From Bradyrhizobium diazoefficiens (GTDB taxonomy: Bacteria; Pseudomonadota; Alphaproteobacteria; Rhizobiales; Xanthobacteraceae): a DNA stretch of 64,000 nt. The position numbers were made by a program, and so were the translations under genes. This document shows, piece by piece, positions 51,612-61,232 of this stretch. Within the stretch, counting starts at the first letter, position 1; every line of letters begins with the position of its first letter. The DNA lies in contig NZ_JAENXS010000002.1 in the NCBI RefSeq assembly GCF_016612535.1, positions 310,001-374,000 on the forward strand, given 5' to 3'. The notes beneath the pieces are model-generated. The model made no database searches. It was given only the letters and a program-made list of their open reading frames with translations, and had not been told where the DNA came from.

Positions 51612-52721
51612 ATGCGCCTTGTTGCCCTGCTTCTCATCCTGTTCACAGCCTCTGCCCGCGCGGGCGACGGGCCGCTAATGAGCGCGCACATGATGTTGCC
51701 TGTCGTGATCTCCGGCAACAAAGTGTCGCTGGAAAGCTTCGTCATTCATCCTGATCGCCCCGGCAAATTTCCTCTCGTCGTGATCACTCACGGAATGCCT
51801 CACGGCTTCGGCGAAGAATTCTTCACTGAAATCCTCAACCGCTCTCCGGTCGACTACAGCAAGGCGGCCGTCGCCTTCGCGCAGCGAGGATATGCCGTGG
51901 TCTCGATCATGCGTCGTGGCTATGGCCGATCCGGGGGAGGGTTCTCCGAGTCTGCGCGGCAGGCCTGCGACTATCTTCCGGCTGTGCGCGCTGCCAGCGA
52001 CGATATCATTGCGGCGGTCGCTTCACTGCGCAATGAGCCCTGGGTCGACGCTGAGCATATTGTCTTGCTCGGTCATTCGGTTGGGGGGCTCACGGTGATG
52101 GGCGTCGCCGCACAGAACATACCGGGGGTCGTTGGCGCAGTGAACTTTGATGGCGGTCGGAATAGCTTCTCCGCACCCAACCAACCTTGCTCGCCTGATC
52201 ATCTGGTCGATACAGTCGCCGCATTGGGGCGCACAGCCCGTGTCCCCATGCTTTGGCTCTATGCCGAGAACGATCAATTCTACGGTCCAGACTTGGCACG
52301 GCGCATGTTCGCGGCCTACAGCGCTGGCGGTGCGCCCGCGCAGTTGCACGTGCTGCCTCCGTTCGAACCGAACGGCCACAACACCGTGATACTCGCGCCG
52401 GCAGACACCTGGTTTCCGGCCGTCGACCCGTTTCTTGAAAAGTTAGGTCTTCCAGCCAAGACTGTCATAGAGGCGCCGTTGTTCGCGCAGCTGCCAATCC
52501 CGCCGGGGGCTGTCGCCGTGTGCCAGGAATCATTCGCGGCCTACCTCGCCAATCCCGACGATGCCAAAGCCTTCGCGGTGAGCACGGGCGGCCACTGCGG
52601 GACTGGATTTGGCCGCACAGCTCTCGAGGCGCGCGAGCCTGCCTTAATGAAATGCAAGATCAATTCGCGCGGCGAAGATTGCAGTCTTTACGCCGTCGGA
52701 CAGAAGCTTGCGGGGGATTGA
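51612..52721 (+). CDS. Secreted alpha/beta hydrolase (dienelactone-hydrolase-like)
   Basis: 369 residues with signal peptide MRLVALLLILFTASARAG. Fold motifs: PLVVITHGMPHGF (oxyanion region), GYAVVSIMRRGYGRSGG, nucleophile Ser in LLGHSVGGLTVMG, and LWLYAENDQFYG before a downstream His in PNGHNT. The C-terminal extension (about 290-369) has four Cys and is not part of the basic fold. Start ATG 51612 is set by the signal peptide. Esterase or peptidase specificity is unknown. Confidence 0.85.
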   Translation: MRLVALLLILFTASARAGDGPLMSAHMMLPVVISGNKVSLESFVIHPDRPGKFPLVVITHGMPHGFGEEFFTEILNRSPVDYSKAAVAFAQRGYAVVSIMRRGYGRSGGGFSESARQACDYLPAVRAASDDIIAAVASLRNEPWVDAEHIVLLGHSVGGLTVMGVAAQNIPGVVGAVNFDGGRNSFSAPNQPCSPDHLVDTVAALGRTARVPMLWLYAENDQFYGPDLARRMFAAYSAGGAPAQLHVLPPFEPNGHNTVILAPADTWFPAVDPFLEKLGLPAKTVIEAPLFAQLPIPPGAVAVCQESFAAYLANPDDAKAFAVSTGGHCGTGFGRTALEAREPALMKCKINSRGEDCSLYAVGQKLAGD

Positions 52722-52757
52722 ACCACAGTCCACGCGATCCAGCGTAACGCGGCGCCG

Positions 52758-53660
52758 CTACAGTTTTCCATAGACCCGCCCGGCGACCGCCTTCAGGCGC
52801 TCGACCGAGCCGGACTCCGGATGCGGCTTGACCGGCGCGAACAGGATCGAAGCCTGCTTGCCGTTCTTCCAGACGAAGATGTTGACGGCATTGCCGTTGC
52901 CCTTGGTGCAGGAATGCTCGCCGAACGCCTCACGGCCGAGTTCGGGGATCGCCACGTGTTGGCAGGGACCTGCGCGTTTCATCATGCCGACGGCGGTGTC
53001 GCGCGAGGTCGCGATGACAGCGACGACCATGGTGTTGGCCTCCCGATCGAACATCATGCAGCTGCCGGCGCCGGTGCGCTGGACCTGCAGCGTGCTCGTG
53101 TCGAGGAAGCCGTCGGCATCCGCGGCGTTAAGCCATTCGCAATCGCCGAACCGCTCGCTGGTCCTGGTCACATTGCCAATGGCAATGCGCGCGACCTGGG
53201 TGAGGGGGCCGAGCAGTGCGTTGTCGGCGTGCCGGCCGATCGGATAGACGCCAATCTGGACAATGTAATCGCCGGACAGGGCAAGCACTGAGGCCTCCTG
53301 GCGCTGCGCATCCGCGGCGGTCGTCCCGCGCTGACCTTCATCGGCGATTTCCGACATCGCGCTCAGCGGCATGCGCTCACCAAGCGTCTTGACGAAGGTC
53401 GCATACAATTCCCTGGCGCGGTCCTTGTCCGGATTGCGAAACACGGTCAGCATCATCGTGTCGCCGCGCCCGGCCTGGTAGATGCAGCCGCGGCCGTCCT
53501 GATTTGAAATCAGCGACCATTTGAGCGCCGGCATCGCGCCGGCGAGCTCCTGGGCGCTGATGAAGGGGCAGGTCTCACTAGCGTGCGCGGGAGGCGCCGG
53601 GACGGCTGCGATGGCAAGGGGCAGGGCGAGGCAACTGAGCAGACGATTGATCATGCGCAT
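52758..53660 (-). CDS. Secreted hypothetical protein with an internal duplication
   Basis: About 300 residues. Signal peptide (INRLLSCLALPLAIAAVPAP) and Ala cleavage region, then two similar modules: ETCPFISAQELAGA ... GRGCIYQAGRGDTMMLTVF and GDCEWLNAADADGF ... GAGSCMMFDREANTMVVAV. Each has a Cys pair bracketing about 25 residues. A final part, FVWKNGKQASILFAPVKP, resembles neither. Start 53660 (MRMINRLL) or 53654. No known family recognised; periplasmic location is inferred. Confidence 0.7.
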   Translation of the reverse strand: MRMINRLLSCLALPLAIAAVPAPPAHASETCPFISAQELAGAMPALKWSLISNQDGRGCIYQAGRGDTMMLTVFRNPDKDRARELYATFVKTLGERMPLSAMSEIADEGQRGTTAADAQRQEASVLALSGDYIVQIGVYPIGRHADNALLGPLTQVARIAIGNVTRTSERFGDCEWLNAADADGFLDTSTLQVQRTGAGSCMMFDREANTMVVAVIATSRDTAVGMMKRAGPCQHVAIPELGREAFGEHSCTKGNGNAVNIFVWKNGKQASILFAPVKPHPESGSVERLKAVAGRVYGKL

Positions 53661-53853
53661 TGGATAATTGACTACCGCTATTGGCGCGCCACGGCCGATG
53701 AAGACGGGCACTATTGCTTCGCCGTGGCGCTATGATGCCGCAGTCTGGCATGCTCTCCAAACGGCAAGGCTGCGATGGGCATGCTCGGACTTGTCGCGGC
53801 CGAAGATGGCTCGTGATATTGTGCGTTTGACAAGCGCTGGGGGAATTGGCGTG

Positions 53854-54531
53854 ATGAGTGGGAGGCTGTCGGTGGAGAACGGGGGAATCTCAGCGGAAGC
53901 TATTGATAGAAGGCTCAGGTCAGAAAGCATCCTTCGAGCCGAGGGCGTACCTATCCTTGCCACACTACCCGTTATTGAGACCACGGCTGAGGCGCTGAAG
54001 CGATCAAAAGAAGAAGTCGCGCTGCGCACTCTTTGCGTCCTTTTCGTTGCTGCAAAGGGCGAGGGACTTGGGGAAGAGCTAGTTGAACAACTTCTGGAAT
54101 CATATGAACTCCGGCCCCATCTGACTCCCAAGGAACTCGCCTTCGTACTGGAAAAGTCCCCCTCGCAGCACGACCGGATACAATTCACCTGGAGGCACGA
54201 AGCCGCGTGGGCTCTGCTTTGGGCATTGGGCTTCGTGGCCCAACTAGGCAAGCCAAGTCAGATTTGCGATGTGGGATTCGCCGCAGGGACAATGGCCGAA
54301 AGGACGACCTCTGAATTTATCGAGGACGCTAAACTTCGTCCGATCACTGACATTCTTGACCAGGCCGATCTGATCTACAGATACCACTGGGCTGTTAGAA
54401 ACGCCCGTCTGAGAGGGCAGCAGGTACCGGCAGCTCTCGATCCTGGCGTGACGCAAGAAAGACACCACGCGTTGAACTGGCTGATCGGATGCGGTGAGCA
54501 AGCGTGGGATCATGTCACGACTGACACCTGA
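53854..54531 (+). CDS. DUF4272 domain-containing protein
   Basis: 225 residues from ATG 53854, chosen because GGGGGAATT precedes it; the frame is open upstream. Pattern of DUF4272: RRLRSESILRAEGVPILATL, EALKRSKEEVALRTLCVLFV, LTPKELAFVLEKSPSQHDRI, WRHEAAWALLWALGFV and RYHWAVRNARLRGQQVP. Base composition is visibly less GC-rich at third positions than neighbouring genes (for example AAGCATCCTTCGAGC, ACTCTTTGCGTCC), a hint of more recent acquisition. Function unknown; DUF4272 proteins are often linked to competition or phage loci elsewhere, but no such genes are nearby. Confidence 0.8.
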   Translation: MSGRLSVENGGISAEAIDRRLRSESILRAEGVPILATLPVIETTAEALKRSKEEVALRTLCVLFVAAKGEGLGEELVEQLLESYELRPHLTPKELAFVLEKSPSQHDRIQFTWRHEAAWALLWALGFVAQLGKPSQICDVGFAAGTMAERTTSEFIEDAKLRPITDILDQADLIYRYHWAVRNARLRGQQVPAALDPGVTQERHHALNWLIGCGEQAWDHVTTDT

Positions 54532-54578
54532 CGCTCGACTGCGGCAGGAGCCGCTACGGCGTTGGGCTGTATCGAACC

Positions 54579-54620
54579 CGCGAGGTGTGTCCGGTCGAAC
54601 CCCGACTTGGGGACCTCGCG
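54579..54620. terminator. Nested hairpin downstream of DUF4272 gene
   Basis: Outer arms CGCGAGGT (54579-54586) and ACCTCGCG (54613-54620), with an inner CCCC-GACTT-GGGG stem. Lies between the DUF4272 gene and the end of erpA, which converge; possible bidirectional terminator. Confidence 0.45.
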
Positions 54621-54732
54621 ATGATCACACCTTACCCCTGTTTTGCCCGACGCGTCAAATCATTTTCGCAAAAGCCGAAAAGCCTCGTCCCGGCTACTGT
54701 GCATGGGGTTGTTTTGCAGATTTTGAGTCGGG

Positions 54733-55062
54733 CTAGATCGAGAAGCTGGTGCCGCAGCCGCAGGAGGCCGTCGCGTTGGGGTTGTTGACGCGGAACGAGG
54801 CGCCGATCAGATCATCGACGAAATCCACCTGCGAGCCCGCCAAAAATGGCTGGGAGGCGGAATCGACCAGCACCACTGCGTTCTCCTGCTCGATCACGAG
54901 ATCGTCGTCGCCGCGCGCGCGGTCGATATCGAACTTGTACTGGAAGCCGGAGCAGCCGCCGCCCTCGACCGAGATGCGCAGCATCGCGCCTGTGCCTTCG
55001 CCCTTGAGGATCTCCCCAATCCGGCGTGCGGCGCGGTCACTGATGGTCACGTCAGTCGTCAT
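54733..55062 (-). CDS. erpA: Iron-sulfur cluster insertion protein ErpA-like (A-type carrier)
   Basis: 109-residue A-type Fe-S carrier that delivers clusters to apo-enzymes. Three ligand cysteines are intact: GGGCSGFQY and the C-terminal SCGCGTSFS. MTTDVTISDRAARRIGEIL is a typical start. Divergent from dgt, about 135 bases apart. ErpA versus IscA cannot be separated strictly from the sequence, but no isc genes are adjacent, which favours ErpA. Confidence 0.93.
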   Translation of the reverse strand: MTTDVTISDRAARRIGEILKGEGTGAMLRISVEGGGCSGFQYKFDIDRARGDDDLVIEQENAVVLVDSASQPFLAGSQVDFVDDLIGASFRVNNPNATASCGCGTSFSI

Positions 55063-55198
55063 GGCTCGTCTCCGATAGTCCCGCGGTCATACCAAGTTCA
55101 CTTGTCAGGTTCACCTGCCCAATTCATCTGGTATCCCGCGTCCGGCATAGTTAAGTGCAAGGATACGCAGAATCAAATGGATAGGGACTAAATTCGTC

Positions 55199-56407
55199 GT
55201 GTCCGTCGGAATGGCAGCCCCCCGCGCGCCCTATGCCTGCGACCCCGATCGCAGCCGCGGCCGACTGGTCACCGAGCCGCCGAGCCAGACCCGCAGCCCG
55301 TTCCGGCGCGATTGCGACCGGGTGATCCATTCCACCGCGTTCCGCCGCCTGAAGTACAAGACCCAGGTGTTCGTGTTCCACGAGGGCGACCATTACCGCA
55401 CCCGCCTGACCCATTCGCTGGAGGTGGCGCAGATCGCCCGCGCGCTGGCCCGGCAGCTCGGGCTGGACGAGGACCTTACGGAAACGCTGGCGCTCGCCCA
55501 CGATCTCGGCCATCCACCGTTCGGCCATGCCGGAGAGCGGGCGCTGGACGCCTGCCTGAAGGAGTTCGGCGGCTTCGACCACAACGCCCAGGCGCTCCGC
55601 GTCGTCGGCTCGCTGGAGCACCGCTATCCCGAGTTCGACGGGCTGAACCTGACCTGGGAGTCGCTCGAGGGCATCGTCAAGCACAACGGCCCGCTGACCG
55701 ATCGCAGCGGCGCGCCGGTCGGGCGCTATCGCGAGCGTGGCGTTCCCGTCGGCATCGCCGACTATGTCAAGAGCTACGACCTCGAGCTCTGGAGCTTCGC
55801 CTCGCTGGAGGCGCAGGTCGCGGCGATCGCCGACGACATCGCCTATGACGCCCACGACATCGATGACGGCCTGCGCGCCGGGCTGTTCCACCTCGATGAT
55901 CTCAAGGTCATGCCGCTCACGGCGGAGATCATCGCCGAGACCTCGGCGCATTATCCTGGCCTCGAAGACGTCAGGCGCGGCGCTGAACTGGTGCGCGAGC
56001 TGATCTCGCATCTGATCAGTGCGGTGTTCGCGGAGGCGCAGAAGAACATTGCCGCCGCCAGGCCGCAATCGGCCCAGGACGTGCGCCAGCAGAGCCGGGC
56101 GCTGATCGCGTTCCCCGCAGTGGTCGCCGAGGAGGAGGCTGCCATCAAGCGCTTCCTCTACCAGCACATGTACCGCCACACGCGGGTGATGCGGGTGATG
56201 GGCGAGGCGGAACAGATCCTGTTCGACCTGTTCGCGAAATACCTGACATCGCCGGCCGACCTGCCGCCGGAATGGCTGGTGGGGGCGGAGGCGGACGACG
56301 ACGGCGACCGGGCCCGCCGGATCGGTAATTTCATTGCCGGAATGACCGACCGTTTCGCCCTGACCGAGCACCAGCGGCTCTTTGACTCGACCCCGGATTT
56401 GCGTTAG
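55199..56407 (+). CDS. dgt: dGTP triphosphohydrolase-like protein (dGTPase type 2)
   Basis: HD-domain enzyme of 402 residues that releases triphosphate from deoxynucleotides. [20 protein letters not shown] leads to the HD core: [38 protein letters not shown] and [14 protein letters not shown] (metal-site residues intact). GTG 55199 is used as start, giving [14 protein letters not shown] 55211 is the alternative. Followed 9 bases later by argS, so likely cotranscribed. Conserved neighbourhood dgt-argS-SPOR in the Rhizobiales. Confidence 0.95.
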   Translation: MSVGMAAPRAPYACDPDRSRGRLVTEPPSQTRSPFRRDCDRVIHSTAFRRLKYKTQVFVFHEGDHYRTRLTHSLEVAQIARALARQLGLDEDLTETLALAHDLGHPPFGHAGERALDACLKEFGGFDHNAQALRVVGSLEHRYPEFDGLNLTWESLEGIVKHNGPLTDRSGAPVGRYRERGVPVGIADYVKSYDLELWSFASLEAQVAAIADDIAYDAHDIDDGLRAGLFHLDDLKVMPLTAEIIAETSAHYPGLEDVRRGAELVRELISHLISAVFAEAQKNIAAARPQSAQDVRQQSRALIAFPAVVAEEEAAIKRFLYQHMYRHTRVMRVMGEAEQILFDLFAKYLTSPADLPPEWLVGAEADDDGDRARRIGNFIAGMTDRFALTEHQRLFDSTPDLR

Positions 56408-56416
56408 GCGGCGGCC

Positions 56417-58207
56417 ATGCCCGACACATCCTCAGCACCGCATTTGTTCGCCGACGTGCTCGCACGCGTGCACGCCGTCTGCCGCGCGCTCGCCGCGGAG
56501 GCCAAATGGCCCGAGGGCATCGATTTCGCGCGTGTGGTGGTCGAGCCGCCGCGCGATCCGACTCATGGCGACATGGCGACCAACGCCGCCATGGTGCTTG
56601 GGAAAGAGGCAAAGGCCAAGCCCCGCGACCTCGCCGAGCAGATCGCCGAACGGCTCCGCGCCGATGCGCTGATCGAGAAGGTCGACGTCGCCGGTCCCGG
56701 CTTCATCAATTTGACGCTAAAGCCTGCCGCCTGGGCCGAGGCCCTGCGGACGGTGCTGCGCGAGGGCGCCGATTACGGCCGCGTCCGCGGCGGCTCCAAG
56801 GTCAATGTCGAATACGTCTCGGCCAATCCGACCGGGCCGATGCATGTCGGCCATTGCCGCGGCGCCGTGTTCGGCGACGCGCTGGCGAGCCTGCTCCAGT
56901 TTGGCGGCCACGATGTCACGCGTGAATATTACATCAACGATGCCGGCGCTCAGGTCGACGTGCTCGCGCGCTCCGCCTTTCTCCGCTATCGCGAGGCGCT
57001 CGGCGAGGACATCGGTGCCATTCCGGAAGGCCTCTATCCCGGCGATTATCTGAAGCCTGTTGGTGCGGCGCTGGCGCAGGAGCACGGCGACAAGCTGCTT
57101 GCGATGAGCGAGGCGCAGTGGCTGCCGACGGTGCGAGCCAAGGCGATCGCGATGATGATGGACGAGATCAAGGACGATCTCGCCGCCCTCAACATCCGTC
57201 ACGACGTGTTCTTCTCGGAACGCTCGCTGATGGAGACTGGCAACAACAAGGTCGCCGAGACCATCGATTTCCTGAAGGCCAAGGGCGACATCTACGAAGG
57301 CCGCCTGCCGCCACCGAAGGGCGCACCGGTCGAGGATTGGGAGGACCGCGAGCAGCTGCTCTTCAAGGCGACCGCTTACGGCGACGACGTCGATCGTCCG
57401 CTGATCAAGTCGGACAATTCCTACACCTACTTCGCCTCAGACATTGCCTATCACAAGAACAAGTTCGACCGCGGCTTCGCCGAGATGATCGACGTCTGGG
57501 GCGCCGATCATAGCGGCTACATCAAGCGCATGCAGGCGGCGGTGAAGGCGACCACCTCCGGCAAGGGCGCGCTCGACGTCAAAATCGTCCAGCTCGTGAA
57601 GCTGCTGCGCAATGGCGAGCCGGTGAAAATGTCCAAGCGTTCCGGGGACTTCGTCACCTTGCGTGAGGTGGTGGATGAAGTCGGCCAGGATGCCGTCCGC
57701 TTTATGATGCTTTACCGGAAGAACGATGCGGTGCTGGATTTCGACCTCGCTAAGGTCATGGAACAGTCGCGCGACAATCCGGTGTTCTATGTTCAGTACG
57801 GCCACGCCCGCGGCCACTCGATCTTCCGCAACGCGCGGGCCGAAATGTTCCCGGAACTGCCGGGGGATTCGGACAGGCGGATCGCGTGGCTGGGTGAGTC
57901 GGCGGTGGAACGGCTGTCGGACCCCGTTGAGCTCGATCTTCTTAAGCGCCTCGCAATTTATCCGAGGATGCTGGAAGCCGCCGCCGCGGCCCATGAGCCG
58001 CACCGAATTGCCTTCTATCTCTATGACTTAGCGAGCGAATTTCACGCACTTTGGACGAAGGGGCGCGATTTGCCCTATTTACGCTTCATTATCAATAATG
58101 ATGCAGATCTAACGAAGGCGCGACTGGCCATGGTCCAGGGCGTCGTCTCTGTCCTGGCATCGGGCCTCGCCATCCTCGGCGTCCATGCCCCGGACGAGAT
58201 GCGGTAG
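56417..58207 (+). CDS. argS: Arginyl-tRNA synthetase
   Basis: Class I aminoacyl-tRNA synthetase, 596 residues. N-terminal Add-1-like domain, HIGH motif as HVGH in [24 protein letters not shown] in [20 protein letters not shown], and the DALR anticodon-binding end ([18 protein letters not shown]). Start [15 protein letters not shown] follows dgt by 9 bases. Essential housekeeping gene. Confidence 0.98.
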   Translation: MPDTSSAPHLFADVLARVHAVCRALAAEAKWPEGIDFARVVVEPPRDPTHGDMATNAAMVLGKEAKAKPRDLAEQIAERLRADALIEKVDVAGPGFINLTLKPAAWAEALRTVLREGADYGRVRGGSKVNVEYVSANPTGPMHVGHCRGAVFGDALASLLQFGGHDVTREYYINDAGAQVDVLARSAFLRYREALGEDIGAIPEGLYPGDYLKPVGAALAQEHGDKLLAMSEAQWLPTVRAKAIAMMMDEIKDDLAALNIRHDVFFSERSLMETGNNKVAETIDFLKAKGDIYEGRLPPPKGAPVEDWEDREQLLFKATAYGDDVDRPLIKSDNSYTYFASDIAYHKNKFDRGFAEMIDVWGADHSGYIKRMQAAVKATTSGKGALDVKIVQLVKLLRNGEPVKMSKRSGDFVTLREVVDEVGQDAVRFMMLYRKNDAVLDFDLAKVMEQSRDNPVFYVQYGHARGHSIFRNARAEMFPELPGDSDRRIAWLGESAVERLSDPVELDLLKRLAIYPRMLEAAAAAHEPHRIAFYLYDLASEFHALWTKGRDLPYLRFIINNDADLTKARLAMVQGVVSVLASGLAILGVHAPDEMR

Positions 58208-58347
58208 TTTGGGGCGAACTACTTAAGGGGAATTTTGGGGGTACCGGCAGAAGCCGGATCGCTTAGACTTGGTTGAAAGCCTTGTGGGTCGAAAGCCGCG
58301 CCTTGGTCGAGGGGCGCGCGGCTTTCCCGAAGGGACGCATCATCACG

Positions 58348-59880
58348 ATGGCCGATCGATATCAGGACAGACCTTTCGCTTCCGATGACTATGGTCGCGG
58401 TGCCGACCAGCATGGGAGGGTGGAGAGCGATCCCTTGGCCGAACTCGCCCGCCTGATCGGGCAGACCGATCCCTTCGCGGCGCAGGGGCGGCCGAGCCCG
58501 CGTCCGCCGGCAGCGCCTGCGCCCACGCAGAGCTATCACGAAGACGATTATCCGCAGGACGACTACCAGCAGGACTATGCCGAGCCGGCGCCGCCGCCTC
58601 AGCCCGGTCCGCCCTCATGGATGCGGCGCGCCAATGTGCAGCCGGCGCCCACTCCCGAGCCTGACTATCCCGTCTCAGTAAACCCTGTTCATCCATTGCA
58701 TCGCTATTCAGCCCAACCGACCGCACCCGAGCCTGATCTTCATCAGCCGCAGCCCTATCCGGATCACGCGTATCAGGACCGGGTTCATCAGCCGCAGGCC
58801 TTTCATCAGGAGCAGGGCTACGAGGCGCCCTACGAGCAACCCGATCCGGCACGCTACGATGACGCGCTCTACGGCCGGCTGGAGGGCGAGCAGGATTTCC
58901 AGCGTGAGCCGGCCTATCCGGACGATCCCTACGCGTTCCAGAGCGACTATCCCGAGGCCGACCTCGATGAGCCCAGGAAGTCGCGCGGCGGCATGATGAC
59001 GGTCGCTGCGATCCTTGCACTCGCCGTAGTCGGGACCGGCGCCGCCTTCGCCTACAAGACCTATGTCGGCTCGCCCCGCAGCGGCGAACCACCGATCATC
59101 AAGGCCGATAATACGCCGACCAAGATCGTGCCGGCACCGTCGGACTCCTCGGCCAAGGTGCCGGACCGCATGATGAGCGGTGACGGCAGTGAGAAGATCG
59201 TGCCGCGCGAGGAGGCACCCGTCGACGTCAACGCCAAGGCGGCCGGCCCGCGTGTGGTGTTTCCGCCGCTGAATCCGAATGCGAACCCGCCGCCTGTTGC
59301 GAGCGTGTCACCGTCCGCCGTTCTGCCGCCGAGCGCCAGTCCGATTCCAAGCAACGGGACGATGCCGAACAGCGCGCCACGCTCGATCAAGACCGTGGCG
59401 GTGAGGGGCGATCAGACCGACAGCGCCGTGCCGCAAGGCGCCGCGCCGTCACCCGCGAGGCCGGTCGCGCCGCCGAAGCCGGTCGCCGCGCCGCGAACAC
59501 CGCCAACCTCGGCCAATGCCAGTGTCAACCAGCCGCTCTCGCTGGCGCCCCAAGCCGCGCCCGCCGAGCCGCCGCAGCGCATGGCTGCGACCAATCCGAC
59601 GCAGATTGCGCCCGTGAGCAGCGGCGGCTTCGTCGTGCAGGTCTCCTCGCAGCAGAGCGAGGATAGCGCGCACGCCTCGTACCGGGTGCTCCAGAGCAAA
59701 TATGGCAGCGTGCTCGGCTCTCGCTCGCCGGTCATCAAACGAGTCGATCTGACCGACAAGGGCAAGGGAATCGTCTACCGCGCCTTCGCAGGTCCCTACG
59801 GCTCGGCCGAAGAGGCTGTGCAGGCTTGCAACAACCTGAAGTCTGCGGGCCTGCCGTCCTGCTTCGTCCAGAGGAATTAG
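58348..59880 (+). CDS. SPOR-domain inner-membrane protein with long low-complexity N-terminus
   Basis: 510 residues. Residues 1-205 are cytoplasmic and rich in Pro, Gln, Tyr, Asp and His (QDDYQQDYAEPAPPPQPGPP style); one membrane helix at about 216-238 (MMTVAAILALAVVGTGAAFAY); a Pro/Ala/Ser periplasmic linker; and a C-terminal SPOR domain (GFVVQVSSQQSEDSAHASYR ... GPYGSAEEAVQACNNL) that binds denuded septal peptidoglycan. Start ATG 58348 after GGGACGCATCATCACG. Probably a divisome-associated protein; conserved position between argS and nagZ. Confidence 0.92.
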   Translation: MADRYQDRPFASDDYGRGADQHGRVESDPLAELARLIGQTDPFAAQGRPSPRPPAAPAPTQSYHEDDYPQDDYQQDYAEPAPPPQPGPPSWMRRANVQPAPTPEPDYPVSVNPVHPLHRYSAQPTAPEPDLHQPQPYPDHAYQDRVHQPQAFHQEQGYEAPYEQPDPARYDDALYGRLEGEQDFQREPAYPDDPYAFQSDYPEADLDEPRKSRGGMMTVAAILALAVVGTGAAFAYKTYVGSPRSGEPPIIKADNTPTKIVPAPSDSSAKVPDRMMSGDGSEKIVPREEAPVDVNAKAAGPRVVFPPLNPNANPPPVASVSPSAVLPPSASPIPSNGTMPNSAPRSIKTVAVRGDQTDSAVPQGAAPSPARPVAPPKPVAAPRTPPTSANASVNQPLSLAPQAAPAEPPQRMAATNPTQIAPVSSGGFVVQVSSQQSEDSAHASYRVLQSKYGSVLGSRSPVIKRVDLTDKGKGIVYRAFAGPYGSAEEAVQACNNLKSAGLPSCFVQRN

Positions 59881-59896
59881 CGGCGGTTTCCTTGAC

Positions 59897-59914
59897 CCCC
59901 TGCCGGGGCAGGGG
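59897..59914 (+). terminator. Short GC hairpin between SPOR gene and nagZ remnant
   Basis: CCCCTGC-CGGG-GCAGGGG, a 7-bp stem with 4-nt loop, 12 bases before the nagZ remnant start. No T-run follows; may slow transcription or shape translation of the next frame. Confidence 0.45.
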
Positions 59915-59925
59915 TAATCGGCCCC

Positions 59926-60375
59926 ATGAGCAGGCGGGCCTTCATTACCGTATCCGGAACGGAGCTGACCGCCGCTGAGCGGGAGTTTGCCCGCAGCGAG
60001 CGCCCATGGGACTTCAATCGCTTCAGGCGTAGCGTCGAGATTTCGACCCAAGTTACGGCAATAGCTGAGGAAGTGACGGCGACGCGGGTTATCGGGGCCA
60101 ATCTCGTTGGCCTCAGCATTCCCGTGGATGGCGTGGCCGACCCCGCCCATCCGTCGACGACTTCTGCGACAATGATCTCTCAGGTGATTCGCAGTGCAGT
60201 CGGGTTCCAGGGTTTATTAATGAGTGATGACGTGCCGATGATGAACGCGCTGGCGGGAAGCGTTGGCGACCGGATTCGCGCCATGTTCGCGGCCGGCTGC
60301 GACACGACGCTTCACAGCAACGACAATGCGAAATTGGGCGCATCGATTGCACGGGTAACGACGGCATCCGCATGA
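59926..60375 (+). pseudogene. nagZ: Internally deleted nagZ (beta-N-acetylhexosaminidase) remnant
   Basis: The 149-residue open frame begins like NagZ (SRRAFITVSGTELTAAEREF, ERPWDFNRFRRSV) and ends like its C-terminal half (STTSATMISQVIRS, VGFQGLLMSDDVPMMNALAGS, RIRAMFAAGCDTTLHSNDN). The middle, which should hold the DQEGGRVQR substrate loop and the catalytic His loop (KHxPGHG), is absent, so a normal glycosidase of about 340 residues is cut to under half. The final residues diverge too. Position between the SPOR gene and scpA is the normal nagZ place. The stop still overlaps the scpA start (ATGA). Probably inactive. Confidence 0.8.
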
Positions 60376-61211
60376 CCGCAGAAATCCTATCGTTTGAAAC
60401 CGGCCGGCCCGCAGAGCTCGCCGAGGGCGAGCCGGCGTTGGTGGTTGACGTCGAGGGCTATGAAGGCCCGCTCGATCTGTTGCTCGCGCTGGCGCGGCAG
60501 CAGAAGGTCGACCTCGCCAAGATCTCGATCCTCGCGCTGGCCGACCAGTACCTCCACTTCATCGAGGCCGCGCGAAAGATCCGGCTGGAGCTTGCCGCCG
60601 ACTATCTCGTCATGGCCGCCTGGCTCGCCTTCCTGAAGTCGCGCCTGCTGCTGCCGGAGCCGCCGAGCGCGGACGGTCCGAGCGCCGAGGAAATGGCAAC
60701 CGCGCTCGCCAACCGTCTGCGCCGTCTGGAAGCCATTCGCGAAGCCGCCAACCGGCTGATGAACCGGCAGCAATTGCTGCGTGACATTTTCCCGCGCGGC
60801 GAGCCCGAGCAGATCGCCGAGATCAGGCATCCGAAATACACGGCGACGCTGTACGATCTGCTCACGGCCTATGCCTCGCAGCGCCAGTCGCGCGTGCTGG
60901 CGAGCGTGCATCTGGCCAAGCGCACGGTGTGGTCGCTGGCCGAGGCGCGCGCCACGCTGGAGCGGCTGGTCGGCAGCATCACCGAACAGGACGACTGGGG
61001 TGTCCTCGATGATTTCCTGGTCCGTCACGTCGCCGATCCGACGCAGCGCGCGACGGTGTTCGCCTCGAGCTTCGCCGCCGCGCTCGAGCTGGTGCGTGAA
61101 GGTCAGCTCGAGTTGAACCAGAAAGAGGCGTTTGCGCCCATCTATTTCCGGAAGGGGCGCCCGAAACCGGTTCCGGACGCAGCTCCCGCGCCCGATGCGC
61201 CGGTCGCTTAA
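60372..61211 (+). CDS. scpA: Segregation and condensation protein A (kleisin)
   Basis: Kleisin that links SMC heads in the chromosome condensin complex. 279 residues: N-terminal VDVEGYEGPLDLLLALARQQ and KVDLAKISILALADQYLHFI, central acidic linker (PSADGPSAEEMATALANRL), C-terminal winged helix. ATG 60372 overlaps the nagZ remnant stop (ATGA), so its translation is likely coupled to the upstream frame even though that frame is damaged. Followed by scpB 21 bases later. Confidence 0.96.
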   Translation: MTAEILSFETGRPAELAEGEPALVVDVEGYEGPLDLLLALARQQKVDLAKISILALADQYLHFIEAARKIRLELAADYLVMAAWLAFLKSRLLLPEPPSADGPSAEEMATALANRLRRLEAIREAANRLMNRQQLLRDIFPRGEPEQIAEIRHPKYTATLYDLLTAYASQRQSRVLASVHLAKRTVWSLAEARATLERLVGSITEQDDWGVLDDFLVRHVADPTQRATVFASSFAAALELVREGQLELNQKEAFAPIYFRKGRPKPVPDAAPAPDAPVA

Positions 61212-61232
61212 GTGCAAGAAGGAGAAGCTGCC

